Source: Streptococcus ferus DSM 20646 (GTDB lineage: Bacteria > Bacillota > Bacilli > Lactobacillales > Streptococcaceae). Taken from it: a DNA stretch of 64,000 bases. Below the pieces are notes generated by a model that saw only the letters and a program-made list of their open reading frames with translations, was not told the DNA's origin and did not search any database. The stretch lies in NCBI RefSeq assembly GCF_000372425.1, contig NZ_AQVD01000003.1, positions 62,001-126,000 of the forward strand. Direction: 5' to 3'. How positions within the stretch are numbered: the first letter of the stretch is position 1; each line of letters opens with the position of its first letter. The translations under genes were made by a program, and so were the position numbers. Shown here one piece after another: positions 55,940-63,417 of this stretch.

Positions 55940-56665
55940 ATGTCCAAGTATGAAGAGATTGCTAATGTCATTAGAACGAGGATTTCGGATGGTATCTATC
56001 CTGTTGATTCCAATCTCCCTGTTCAGTCTGATTTAGCGAAAGAATTTTCGGTCAGCCGAATGACCATTAAAAAAGCGATTGAAATACTGACTATTGAGGG
56101 CCTTGTGTTTTCAAAGCAGGGGAATGGAACAAAGGTTCTCAATTCTTCTTTTTGGGACAAGAATGATGCCAAGTTTCGTCTGGACAATTACAATGGCCTC
56201 AGCAAGGATTTGCAGGATCAGGCTGAAAAACTGACCAGCCAGGTCATCAGGTTTGAGGTAGAATTTCCTCAGCCAGAGGTTGCAGAAAGGCTGCAATTAG
56301 ACGCTAAAATGCCGGTTTATCGGATTGTCCGCCTGCGGCTGCTAGATGGAGAACCTTACGTTTTGGAGCATACCTTTATGCCTGTTGATTTGGCGCCTGG
56401 TTTAGATGAAGAGGTGCTGAAAAAATCTGTCTATGATTTTTTATTCAACCAGCTGGGTCTGAAATTTGCAGGATCTTATAAGCACATTACAGCCGCAAAG
56501 CCAGATCGCTATGATCAGGACTACTTAAAGTGTCACCCCTCTGATCCTGTCTTAGAGGTTGAACAAGTTGTTTATTTGGAAAATGGTCGTCCGATTGAAT
56601 ATTCACGGAGCAGAAACCGTTATGATATCAGAGGCTATTCCCTGTTAGATGTTAAAAATAATTAA
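55940..56665 (+). CDS. GntR/HutC-family regulator of beta-glucoside use
   Basis: 241 residues. GntR winged helix (residues 1-68: SDLAKEFSVSRMTIKKAIEI is the recognition region) and C-terminal UTRA effector domain (about 85-235) ending in NGRPIEYSRSRNRYDIRGY. Such proteins release DNA on binding a sugar phosphate. 38 bases after the EIIC gene, so likely autoregulated in the same operon. Confidence 0.92.
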   Translation: MSKYEEIANVIRTRISDGIYPVDSNLPVQSDLAKEFSVSRMTIKKAIEILTIEGLVFSKQGNGTKVLNSSFWDKNDAKFRLDNYNGLSKDLQDQAEKLTSQVIRFEVEFPQPEVAERLQLDAKMPVYRIVRLRLLDGEPYVLEHTFMPVDLAPGLDEEVLKKSVYDFLFNQLGLKFAGSYKHITAAKPDRYDQDYLKCHPSDPVLEVEQVVYLENGRPIEYSRSRNRYDIRGYSLLDVKNN

Positions 56666-56666
56666 G

Positions 56667-56697
56667 AAGAAATCTGATGCTTAATCAGATCTCTTCG
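56667..56697 (+). terminator. Possible terminator after GntR gene
   Basis: AAATCTGAT-GCTTA-ATCAGATCT stem but with only a weak T-run. Confidence 0.5.
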
Positions 56698-56735
56698 TTT
56701 ATACCAAGACTTTTGAAGCACCAAGGAGGAAAACG

Positions 56736-57677
56736 ATGGCAGAACCACTTTTTTTAGAGTCTCAAATGCATGAGAAAATCTGGGGCGGCACAAAACTAAG
56801 GGATGAATTTGGCTATGCAATTCCTAGCAGCCATACGGGAGAATATTGGGCGATTTCTGCCCACCCAAACGGTGTTTCCCGGGTTAAAAATGGTCAATAT
56901 AAAGGGATGCCGCTTGATCTTCTCTATAAAGAACATCAGGAACTTTTCGGAAACCCATCTGATGAGGTTTTTCCTCTGCTGACCAAGATTTTGGATGCCA
57001 ATGACTGGCTAAGTGTCCAAGTCCATCCTGATGATGCTTATGCGATGGCGCACGAAGGTGAATTGGGCAAGACCGAATGCTGGTATGTCATCTCGGCAGA
57101 ACCCGATGCTGAAATTATCTATGGACACAATGCCTCTTCTAAGGAAGAGCTGGCTAAGCTGATTGAGGCCGGTCAATGGGATGATTTGCTGACGAGGGTT
57201 AAAGTTAAGGCTGGGGATTTCTTCTATGTGCCGAGCGGAACCATGCATGCCATTGGCAAAGGGATTGTTGTTTTGGAAACCCAGCAGTCTAGCGACACGA
57301 CCTATCGGGTTTATGATTTTGACCGACCTGATCAAAATGGCCATTTAAGAGACCTTCATTTAAAACAGTCCATTGATGTTCTGACAATTGGCAAGCCCCA
57401 GAATAGTACGCCTGATACGGTCATCATTGATGATTTGTGCTTAACTGCTTTAGTGTCTACCAGTTTCTTTACGGTTTATAAATGGCAGCTTAAGGGAGAG
57501 GCCTCCTTTAAAAAAACAGCTCCCTACAGCCTCGTGTCTATTTTATCCGGAGAAGGGAAGTTGGACGTAGCTGGCAAAAGCTATCCACTGCAAAAGGGAG
57601 AGCACTTTATCCTGCCAGCTGATGTTGAATCCTGGCATCTGTCTGGTGAGTTAGAAGCCATTGTCAGTCATGTCTGA
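56736..57677 (+). CDS. manA: Mannose-6-phosphate isomerase, class I
   Basis: 313-residue zinc cupin enzyme interconverting mannose-6-P and fructose-6-P. SVQVHPDDAYA supplies metal-binding His residues, KTECWYVI the conserved Glu, and PSGTMHAIGKGIVVLETQQSSDTTYRVYD (in adjoining pieces) the remaining ligands and catalytic region. This is the short Firmicute type. ATG after AAGGAGG. Confidence 0.95.
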   Translation: MAEPLFLESQMHEKIWGGTKLRDEFGYAIPSSHTGEYWAISAHPNGVSRVKNGQYKGMPLDLLYKEHQELFGNPSDEVFPLLTKILDANDWLSVQVHPDDAYAMAHEGELGKTECWYVISAEPDAEIIYGHNASSKEELAKLIEAGQWDDLLTRVKVKAGDFFYVPSGTMHAIGKGIVVLETQQSSDTTYRVYDFDRPDQNGHLRDLHLKQSIDVLTIGKPQNSTPDTVIIDDLCLTALVSTSFFTVYKWQLKGEASFKKTAPYSLVSILSGEGKLDVAGKSYPLQKGEHFILPADVESWHLSGELEAIVSHV

Positions 57678-57747
57678 AAAATAAAATGAGCACAAGACAA
57701 GGACTTCTCATAAACCACTACATTAAAGATTAGCAGTGAGATAAATT

Positions 57748-57781
57748 GAAAGCGTTTGGAACTTTTGTCCCAAACGCTTTT
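57748..57781 (+). terminator. Terminator of manA
   Basis: AAAGCGTTTGG / CCAAACGCTTT stem with ten-base loop and T4. The left arm TGAAAGCGTTTGGA also loosely resembles a cre site. Confidence 0.65.
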
Positions 57782-57829
57782 GAATGCTAGATGAGTGGTG
57801 TAGCATTTGGCAAATGAAGGGTAACTCTG

Positions 57830-57858
57830 TTGAAAACTTGTCTAAAATAAGTTACACT
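57830..57858 (+). promoter_or_regulatory. Promoter of the 552-aa adhesin gene
   Basis: TTGAAA (57830-57835), 17-base spacer, TACACT (57853-57858). Confidence 0.6.
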
Positions 57859-57905
57859 ATTATTAATAGTATGTTTCAAAAATATGATGAGATAAAGGAG
57901 AGTTT

Positions 57906-59564
57906 ATGGGATTTTTTAATAAAGTGATATCTGTTATAGGCTTATCTTTTGTACTGGCAGCCTTATTTGCTATTCCTGTCTCTGCTGACCAGCTGACATC
58001 GGGCTATACCGTATCAACGGATGTGACCATCAATAATTATAAGCTGGTTAATAATGGTTCCTATGGCGAAGGAAAATTTTATGTCAGTCCTACCTATACT
58101 TTCGATGATGCTACTGTCCTGAAAAATGGGGATACCCTGGTTTATGATGTGCCTAGTGTTTTCAAATTTGATCAGGCTCTGACGCAAAATTTAACGGCGC
58201 CAACTGGTGAAACCATTGCGACTTTAGTAACAGATCCTGCTACAAATAAGGCAACAATCACGATTACCAATCAGGAATATTTTGCGCGATTAAATGAAAC
58301 AAAAAAGATACAGGCCTTATTTACTGTTCAATGGGCAGACGCGACACCTTATAATGTGCCGCAAACCTTCACTTTTGAAGGTGCCCAGGAGTATACGCTG
58401 ACCAGAATTGTTGTGGATGAAGAACCAGAAGGGTACTCAAAGTGGGGGGTGCAAGATTCTAAGGACCCTAATATTGTGAACTGGCGTATTCGCATTAACC
58501 GCGATATTAAGCAACTTGGAAATGTTGTCATCACAGATACTATCCCAGAAGGACAGGAGCTTGAGGGCGCGATTTCAGGTTATTACTTTGCCGATTGGAC
58601 AAATGGGCCTAGAACATCGTTTACAGCTAATGACCCTAATATTGTCTCTATTACAGACTCTAATCATTTCACCATCAATGCTGGCGATTTGAGTAACCGT
58701 GGAATCTATATTATTTATAAAACCCGTTTGACTGCTCCGGTGGATAAAGTAGAGAAGAAAGTCTTTAACGATATTGTCGTGACCTCAGATGGGAATCCTC
58801 TTCAGGCTCTTAATTATCGTCCTTTTGCTCCTTTAACGACGGTTGATGGGGTTGGTGAAGGAACTCGGTCAGATGAAGCCATTTTCAAAGTCAATAAGAT
58901 TCTTTCTGGACGTACTCTGGCAGCTGGAGAATTTTCATTTGAATTAGTAGATGATGCAACAGGTAATGTGCTTGAGACCGTTACAAATGATAGTGCTGGA
59001 GTGGTGCAATTTTCTAAAATCAAATTCTCTACAGTAGGTGACTTTACATACACCATCCGTGAGAAAGCATCTGGTTTAGAGGGTGTAACGGATGATGCCG
59101 ATGCTGATATCAAGGTAAGCGTCAACGTTGTGGATAATGGCGGTGCGAAGCAGGTTACCGCTAGTTATGATCGTGATAGCTTCACTAATGTCTATATCGC
59201 TCCGACAACGACAACCACAACTACAGAGTCCACTACGCCGACCACAACAACTAGTACAACCACAGAGTCAACCACGACGACTTCGGCAACAACTAGCACA
59301 ACCACAGAGTCAACCACGACGACTTCGGCAACAACTAGTGCAACCACGGAGTCCGCCACAACAGTACCAACTACGACGGCTGCAGCATCTCGCACGACAG
59401 AGGATCCTAAATCAACGACCAGCTCTAAACCAACCACACCGAAGAAAAAGCTTAGCAAGCCTGGTTTGCCGTCAACAGGGGACGCTTCAGAAAGCTGGCT
59501 TGCTATTTTAGGGCTGACAGTTCTTGTGATAGGTGGCTATACTTACTATAAACGCCCTATTTAA
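57906..59564 (+). CDS. Thr-rich LPXTG adhesin with FctA-like module, 552 aa
   Basis: Signal peptide ends near VSA (27). Residues 28-315 form a two-part beta-sandwich adhesin region with NWRIRINRDIKQLGNVVITD. An FctA/Spy0128-like isopeptide module follows (FKVNKILSGRTLAAGEFSFE to DSFTNVY, about 318-433), nearly the same design as in the 757-residue adhesin. Thr/Ser stalk 434-510 is encoded by 42-base repeats, then PKKKLSKPGLPSTGD (sortase motif), a membrane helix and YYKRPI. ATG after AAAGGAGAG. Third member of a paralogous adhesin set, 17 kb from the other two. Confidence 0.9.
   Translation: MGFFNKVISVIGLSFVLAALFAIPVSADQLTSGYTVSTDVTINNYKLVNNGSYGEGKFYVSPTYTFDDATVLKNGDTLVYDVPSVFKFDQALTQNLTAPTGETIATLVTDPATNKATITITNQEYFARLNETKKIQALFTVQWADATPYNVPQTFTFEGAQEYTLTRIVVDEEPEGYSKWGVQDSKDPNIVNWRIRINRDIKQLGNVVITDTIPEGQELEGAISGYYFADWTNGPRTSFTANDPNIVSITDSNHFTINAGDLSNRGIYIIYKTRLTAPVDKVEKKVFNDIVVTSDGNPLQALNYRPFAPLTTVDGVGEGTRSDEAIFKVNKILSGRTLAAGEFSFELVDDATGNVLETVTNDSAGVVQFSKIKFSTVGDFTYTIREKASGLEGVTDDADADIKVSVNVVDNGGAKQVTASYDRDSFTNVYIAPTTTTTTTESTTPTTTTSTTTESTTTTSATTSTTTESTTTTSATTSATTESATTVPTTTAAASRTTEDPKSTTSSKPTTPKKKLSKPGLPSTGDASESWLAILGLTVLVIGGYTYYKRPI
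59259..59342 (+). repeat. 42-bp tandem repeat in adhesin stalk
   Basis: Two units (59259-59300, 59301-59342) starting ACCACAGAGTCAACCACG, differing by one or two bases near their ends. Frame-neutral length. Confidence 0.85.
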
Positions 59565-59614
59565 GGAAGTTACTGGTATCTTATTCTTATCGTAAAGCGG
59601 TGTTTTAAGTACTT

Positions 59615-59642
59615 AAAAGGAGGTTCAAACGAACCTCCTTTT
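59615..59642 (+). terminator. Terminator of 552-aa adhesin gene
   Basis: Perfect 12-bp stem AAAAGGAGGTTC / GAACCTCCTTTT, loop AAAC. Confidence 0.92.
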
Positions 59643-59887
59643 TGGTATAACAGTCAAGCCTCAGCAAGTGCTGAAAAGATCATCAAATGGTTTAAAGAAA
59701 GGCGGTCTTTTTTTATCGGATAAATGGGCTTACTCCCATAATATCCAGTAACAGAGGCAACAGTCTTTCTTTTTACAGCCTATAACAAAATCAATAGAAA
59801 GTAAAAGGTTTTGAGATTGAAGAATGCCCCCGTTGGACAAGACTTCAATCTTTTTCTTTTTGCCACATTGAATTCACAGTGGGTATC
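59643..59887. other. Intergenic region with a possible gene remnant
   Basis: No intact gene. Frame 59643-59723 reads WYNSQASASAEKIIKWFKER then RSFFIG and a stop, with no start codon, which could be the tail of a decayed gene. A stem AGATTGAAG / CTTCAATCT (59814-59851) followed by TTTTCTTTTT looks like a terminator for something no longer present. It marks the left edge of the A/T-rich island. Confidence 0.4.
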
Positions 59888-59958
59888 TTCAAATATGAAA
59901 ATTATAAACAATAATTATTCTCATTTGAATATAAACTGATCCTCAATCTTTTTATGAT
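59888..59958 (+). promoter_or_regulatory. Candidate regulated promoter of the peptide island
   Basis: TTCAAAT (59888-59894) and ATTTGAA (59923-59929), with inner AATTAT/ATAATT arms offset by one base, form an imperfect dyad. A TATGAT -10 is at 59953-59958 with no good -35 17 bases upstream, the pattern of an activator-dependent promoter. Binding by the island's Rgg protein is inference. Confidence 0.4.
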
Positions 59959-59990
59959 ATCATACATAACAAGAACTTGAGGTGATCAAT

Positions 59991-60767
59991 TTGAAATTAG
60001 AACAAATAAAAGAATATGAAAGAGAACAGCCAAATAAGATAAATGATTTTTTTGATAGCTCCTACTCTAAGATATACTCAGAATTGTTAGATGTAGAGTT
60101 AGAATCGCAAGTCAACTTTTTAGAGAATACTTATTTGAAATCTAGATTAAAAAACAAAATCAAAGTTTTAGATTTATGCTGTGGTACCGGTCGACATATA
60201 AAAAAATTAAGCGATAAAGGGTATTCTATTGACGGTGTTGATATGAATCCGCAAGCAGTAAATATAGCTCAGGAAAACCTTGCTCAAGGAAAGATATATT
60301 TATCGGATGTTCAGTTTTTTAATCCAAATATTAAATACGATTTAATTTATAGTATGGAAAGTTCTATCGGCTACCTACCAGATAATCAGACTGTTGATAT
60401 TTTTAAAAATATAAGCACACATCTTTTATCAGATAATGGTGTAGTTGTCTTACATCTTACCAATCGAGATTATCTAATGAAAAATCTAGGTCAACGTGTA
60501 TGGTTTGGTAATGCTGAACATGGTTATTTACTTGAAAATAGAACTTTTGATTTGGAGGAAGGAATATTAAAGATTAATCAAATTAGAATTATTGATGGGA
60601 TAGATAAAAAATATTCAATTGACTTAAGATTATATTCATTAAAGGAATTATCATGTTTACTTAGCGAAGCGGGATTACTTATTGCAAAAGTATATGGTGA
60701 TTACAATAATGATAAATTTGACATCAATGCACCATATATGATTGTTGAATGTTCAAAACGTCATTAA
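59991..60767 (+). CDS. SAM-dependent methyltransferase of the peptide island
   Basis: 258 residues starting at TTG 59991, chosen because GAGGTG lies six bases upstream (a GTG at 59982 would overlap it). Class I Rossmann methyltransferase: motif I VLDLCCGTGRH (about residue 60), acidic VDMNP, then DLIYSMESSIGYL and VVVLHLTNRDYL. The small beta-rich region after 170 may select substrate. It is not an Erm- or rRNA-type enzyme by any motif I can see. It is followed after 29 bases by two 11-codon peptide genes, making peptide or small-molecule methylation plausible. Codons are A/T-rich, unlike the backbone. Confidence 0.85.
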   Translation: MKLEQIKEYEREQPNKINDFFDSSYSKIYSELLDVELESQVNFLENTYLKSRLKNKIKVLDLCCGTGRHIKKLSDKGYSIDGVDMNPQAVNIAQENLAQGKIYLSDVQFFNPNIKYDLIYSMESSIGYLPDNQTVDIFKNISTHLLSDNGVVVLHLTNRDYLMKNLGQRVWFGNAEHGYLLENRTFDLEEGILKINQIRIIDGIDKKYSIDLRLYSLKELSCLLSEAGLLIAKVYGDYNNDKFDINAPYMIVECSKRH

Positions 60768-60796
60768 TAATTAATGACTGAAAAGGGGGTGAGATT

Positions 60797-60832
60797 ATGA
60801 CTACAGCACAAGGTCTGATTATCATTGCATAA
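60797..60832 (+). CDS. 11-aa peptide gene 1 (MTTAQGLIIIA)
   Basis: ATG 60797 lies six bases after a strong ribosome-binding site (GGGGGTGAG) and opens MTTAQGLIIIA-stop. A near copy follows 70 bases later, conserved in amino-acid sequence but with synonymous base changes, evidence that the peptide is what matters. No signal or leader sequence; the C-terminal half is hydrophobic. Candidate leaderless signal, modified peptide precursor, or leader peptide of the downstream exporter gene. Confidence 0.65.
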   Translation: MTTAQGLIIIA

Positions 60833-60866
60833 TGGAGAAAAATTGGAAAGAAGGAGGTGAGATATT

Positions 60867-60902
60867 ATGACAGCAACGCAAGGTCTAATTATTATTGCAT
60901 AA
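60867..60902 (+). CDS. 11-aa peptide gene 2 (MTATQGLIIIA)
   Basis: ATG 60867 follows AAGGAGGTGAG, an even better ribosome-binding site. The product MTATQGLIIIA differs from peptide 1 only by swapping Thr and Ala at positions 3-4. QGLIIIA is encoded with two synonymous differences (CTA for CTG, ATT for ATC). Followed after 22 bases by the attenuator-like hairpins and 150 bases later by the MFS gene. Confidence 0.65.
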   Translation: MTATQGLIIIA

Positions 60903-60924
60903 GTATAGAAGTAAGTGATAACAG

Positions 60925-61018
60925 ATATTTGATAAAATAAAAAATTTTATCAAATATTCAGAAAGATAATAGGCGAAATTTGATAGAAAGATTTTTCAAT
61001 ATCAAATTTCGTCTTTTT
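60925..61018 (+). promoter_or_regulatory. Attenuator-like double hairpin before MFS gene
   Basis: Arm 1 ATATTTGATAAAAT (60925-60938) pairs perfectly with arm 2 (60944-60957). Arm 3 CGAAATTTGATA (60974-60985) pairs with arm 4 TATCAAATTTCG (61000-61011), followed by TCTTTTT: an intrinsic terminator. Arm 2 (TATCAAAT) can also pair with arm 3 (ATTTGATA) over 8 bp, which would prevent the terminator. The 1:2, 3:4 versus 2:3 layout is that of a transcription attenuator. Confidence 0.65.
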
Positions 61019-61052
61019 ACTAGAAAATTACAGGTTGATGAGGAAGAAATAG

Positions 61053-62273
61053 ATGCTAACGTTTTTAAAAAAGAATAGACTTTTTGCACGATTGGCTGGA
61101 ATTAATTTGGTATCCAAAGTTGGAGACCGATTATTTTATACAGCGATGTTAACACTGGCAACTTCCTTACCAAATGGAAGTGTAGCTGTGATGGTTGTAT
61201 CAGCTTCAGAAACACTTCCTATATTGATTAGTTTATTCTTAGGAGTGGTGGCTGATAGGCAAAAGCAAAAGCTAAACCATTTAGTAAGCAGCTCGCTTTT
61301 TCGAACAGGTATGTATATTGGTATTGGACTTCTATTGAGATACCAACTAACATTGCCTTTGGTTGTCTTTGCTTCCTTTTTAAATCTGTTATCGGATATT
61401 AGTGGGAATTACTCAACAGCGCTTTTTTCACCTTTTACCAAGACTTTAATAAAGCCAGAAGATATGGAAGAAGCGCAAGGACTTGTCAGCTTAGGAACAC
61501 AATTGGTCACTGTTTTAGCAACCCTTCTTGGAGCATCTCTGTTAACGATGTATACAGAAAGTTCTCTTGCAATGATAAATGCATTAATTTTTCTGAGCGT
61601 TGCAATACTTTACTCCATCATTAAGCCTGCTCTTAAAAATCAAGAAGCTAAGATAAAACCATTTGAGCACGGGAATACTATTTTGGTTGTTAGAGAGAAT
61701 TTAAAATCTTTCCTTACTGACCGTATTTTGTTGGTTAATCTAGTTCAGCTAGCTATGTTAAATGGTTTTTTTGGAGGCTTGACGCCATTATTTGCCTTGT
61801 TTATTAGGGAGAATAATGAATTAGTTACTTTAAGCAACCCTGTAAAAATTGCACTCTTATCAGGGATGATTACTGTATTTATGATTATCGGAAATAGCTT
61901 GACCACAAAGGTATTTAAGAACCATTCAATCTTTTATATTAACCTTTGGTCTGATTTGATGATTCTCTTAGTAGGACTAGGTTTTGTCTTCAGTAACCTT
62001 TGGATGATTTTCGCAGCGAATAGCTGTCTTGCTTTTCTGTTAGGAATTGTTTCTCCGCGCTTTTCAGCAGATGTGGTTAATCGCTATCCTGTAGAAAGAA
62101 TCGGCGGGATTATTACCAGTATTAATGCTCTCTTGGTAATAGTGCCACCTGTGACAAGCCTGATATTTCCGATGTTGATAACGGTTAGTAGTTCCCTTGC
62201 TTATCTAGGTTTTATTGCTTATGCTTTATTATTAATCGTAATGAGTTTAGTCCTAGTAAAAAAGCACTCTTAA
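61053..62273 (+). CDS. MFS exporter of the peptide island
   Basis: 406 residues with 12 predicted membrane helices and a central cytoplasmic loop (KPALKNQEAKIKPFEHGNT, about 188-206). FLGVVADRQKQKL is the MFS loop 2-3 motif (G-x3-D-R-x-x-K-type). It resembles the Mef/multidrug efflux branch in size and layout. ATG after GAGGAAG. Lies downstream of the peptide genes and a terminator-like hairpin; exports the island's product or a drug. Ends 14 bases from the convergent rgg gene. Confidence 0.85.
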   Translation: MLTFLKKNRLFARLAGINLVSKVGDRLFYTAMLTLATSLPNGSVAVMVVSASETLPILISLFLGVVADRQKQKLNHLVSSSLFRTGMYIGIGLLLRYQLTLPLVVFASFLNLLSDISGNYSTALFSPFTKTLIKPEDMEEAQGLVSLGTQLVTVLATLLGASLLTMYTESSLAMINALIFLSVAILYSIIKPALKNQEAKIKPFEHGNTILVVRENLKSFLTDRILLVNLVQLAMLNGFFGGLTPLFALFIRENNELVTLSNPVKIALLSGMITVFMIIGNSLTTKVFKNHSIFYINLWSDLMILLVGLGFVFSNLWMIFAANSCLAFLLGIVSPRFSADVVNRYPVERIGGIITSINALLVIVPPVTSLIFPMLITVSSSLAYLGFIAYALLLIVMSLVLVKKHS

Positions 62274-62287
62274 TTGTCAAAGTTTTG

Positions 62288-63148
62288 TCAATCTTGTATG
62301 AGACTGTTTAAACTATCTTGGAGAAATTCTGCAACTTCCTCATGCCCTAACTCTTTAACAGATTGAATATAGTGTTCTATAGTTATGCTATCCGTGGTTT
62401 GTCCTTCTTGATAATTGAGCACTTTTTTCAGAAAAATAAGGACAGTCTTTGCAAACATATCTTGATAGTTTAGGATCTTTTCAAGATGCTTCATGAAGTA
62501 ATCAGCGTAATACCCTTGCTCTCTTTCCAATAGCACAAAGATAATATTTAGAAGAACGAGTTGTGTTCGATGTTTATTATTTGGAATTGACAAATACAAG
62601 GAGTCTCTCTCGGTGAAAGCTTTTCCAAGAAAAATGAGGTCGCTATTTGATAATATCTGTAAGGTATTTCCAAAAACATACAATTCATATTCCGTCCACT
62701 CTTCAATGCTATAAAGGTAGGTGGCGATGAATTCTTTGTCCTTATCTGAAATGGTATGCTCCGGTTTTAGAGTGTGTATTGCGCAGTGGATAACCAGTCT
62801 ATTAAGTTGGTTATAGGTATCATATGTTTCAGAATTATCATTTTTTAAAAGCCTTTCCAAACTGCTAATATCTTTATTGGCATGATATTCAGAAATGAGT
62901 TTAGCCTGCTTAAAAAATGGACTGTCTTCATAGTGATGATACGCCTGTTCAAATTCATAAAAACTCATGTGGATGGCAGAGATTGCAACCAGTAATTTAT
63001 CTGCAGAGAGCATCGTTTGACCATTTTCAAATTTAGACAGTTGCGACTGTGATAAATTGTGATTAACAACATCTTTCATTTTTAGACCTCTAGCCAGCCT
63101 AAGTTCTCTATAAAGTTCACCAAGATTAACAGCATTTAGTTTGGTCAA
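62288..63148 (-). CDS. Rgg family transcriptional regulator
   Basis: 286 residues, from TTG 63148 with GGAGACGGAG upstream. N-terminal XRE helix-turn-helix (residues 9-63: NHNLSQSQLSKFENGQTML) and a TPR-like helical C-terminal domain (70-286) as in Rgg/MutR/GadR regulators, many of which bind short hydrophobic peptides imported by Opp. Convergent to the MFS gene; no SHP-type peptide gene sits next to its own promoter, leaving the two 11-residue peptides as the nearest candidates. Confidence 0.9.
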   Translation of the reverse strand: MTKLNAVNLGELYRELRLARGLKMKDVVNHNLSQSQLSKFENGQTMLSADKLLVAISAIHMSFYEFEQAYHHYEDSPFFKQAKLISEYHANKDISSLERLLKNDNSETYDTYNQLNRLVIHCAIHTLKPEHTISDKDKEFIATYLYSIEEWTEYELYVFGNTLQILSNSDLIFLGKAFTERDSLYLSIPNNKHRTQLVLLNIIFVLLEREQGYYADYFMKHLEKILNYQDMFAKTVLIFLKKVLNYQEGQTTDSITIEHYIQSVKELGHEEVAEFLQDSLNSLIQD

Positions 63149-63304
63149 GGCTCCGTCTCCTATATCTATCTTATATAAGAATTATTCTAACAAAAAAATG
63201 TATTTATCACAGAAATGAGCTGTTGTAAACCTACCCCATTAAAAGACATTAAATCTCGTCATTTCATAGGGATATTCAAGATATTTGCCAGTAGGACAAT
63301 AAGC

Positions 63305-63334
63305 AAAAAAAGCCCTTTGTTTAGGGCTTTTTTT
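63305..63334 (-). terminator. Terminator of 6S RNA/tRNA-Lys unit
   Basis: AAGCCCT / AGGGCTT stem with A- and T-runs on both sides, just after the tRNA on the minus strand. Confidence 0.9.
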
Positions 63335-63344
63335 GCGTTTTTAG

Positions 63345-63417
63345 TCCTCCCTGTAGGGCTCGAACCTACGACCCATGGATTAAGAGTCCACTGCTCTACC
63401 AACTGAGCTAAGGAAGG
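63345..63417 (-). tRNA. tRNA-Lys (CUU)
   Basis: 73 bases. Acceptor arms CCTTCCT/AGGGAGG pair throughout with one T-G wobble, D arm AGCTCAGTTGGTAGAGC, anticodon loop CTCTTAA giving CUU, T arm GTAGGTTCGAGCCCTAC. Discriminator A; CCA not encoded. It begins directly at the end of the 6S RNA T-run. Confidence 0.95.

Noticed and set aside
57748..57781. CcpA cre site downstream of manA
   Set aside because: TGAAAGCGTTTGGA is only a loose cre match, is the arm of a terminator hairpin, and lies about 80 bases upstream of the next promoter.
63215..63406. Plus-strand frame of 63 codons containing VLPVGLEPTTHGLRV
   Set aside because: It runs through tRNA-Lys in antisense; this peptide string is a well-known artefact of translated tRNA genes.
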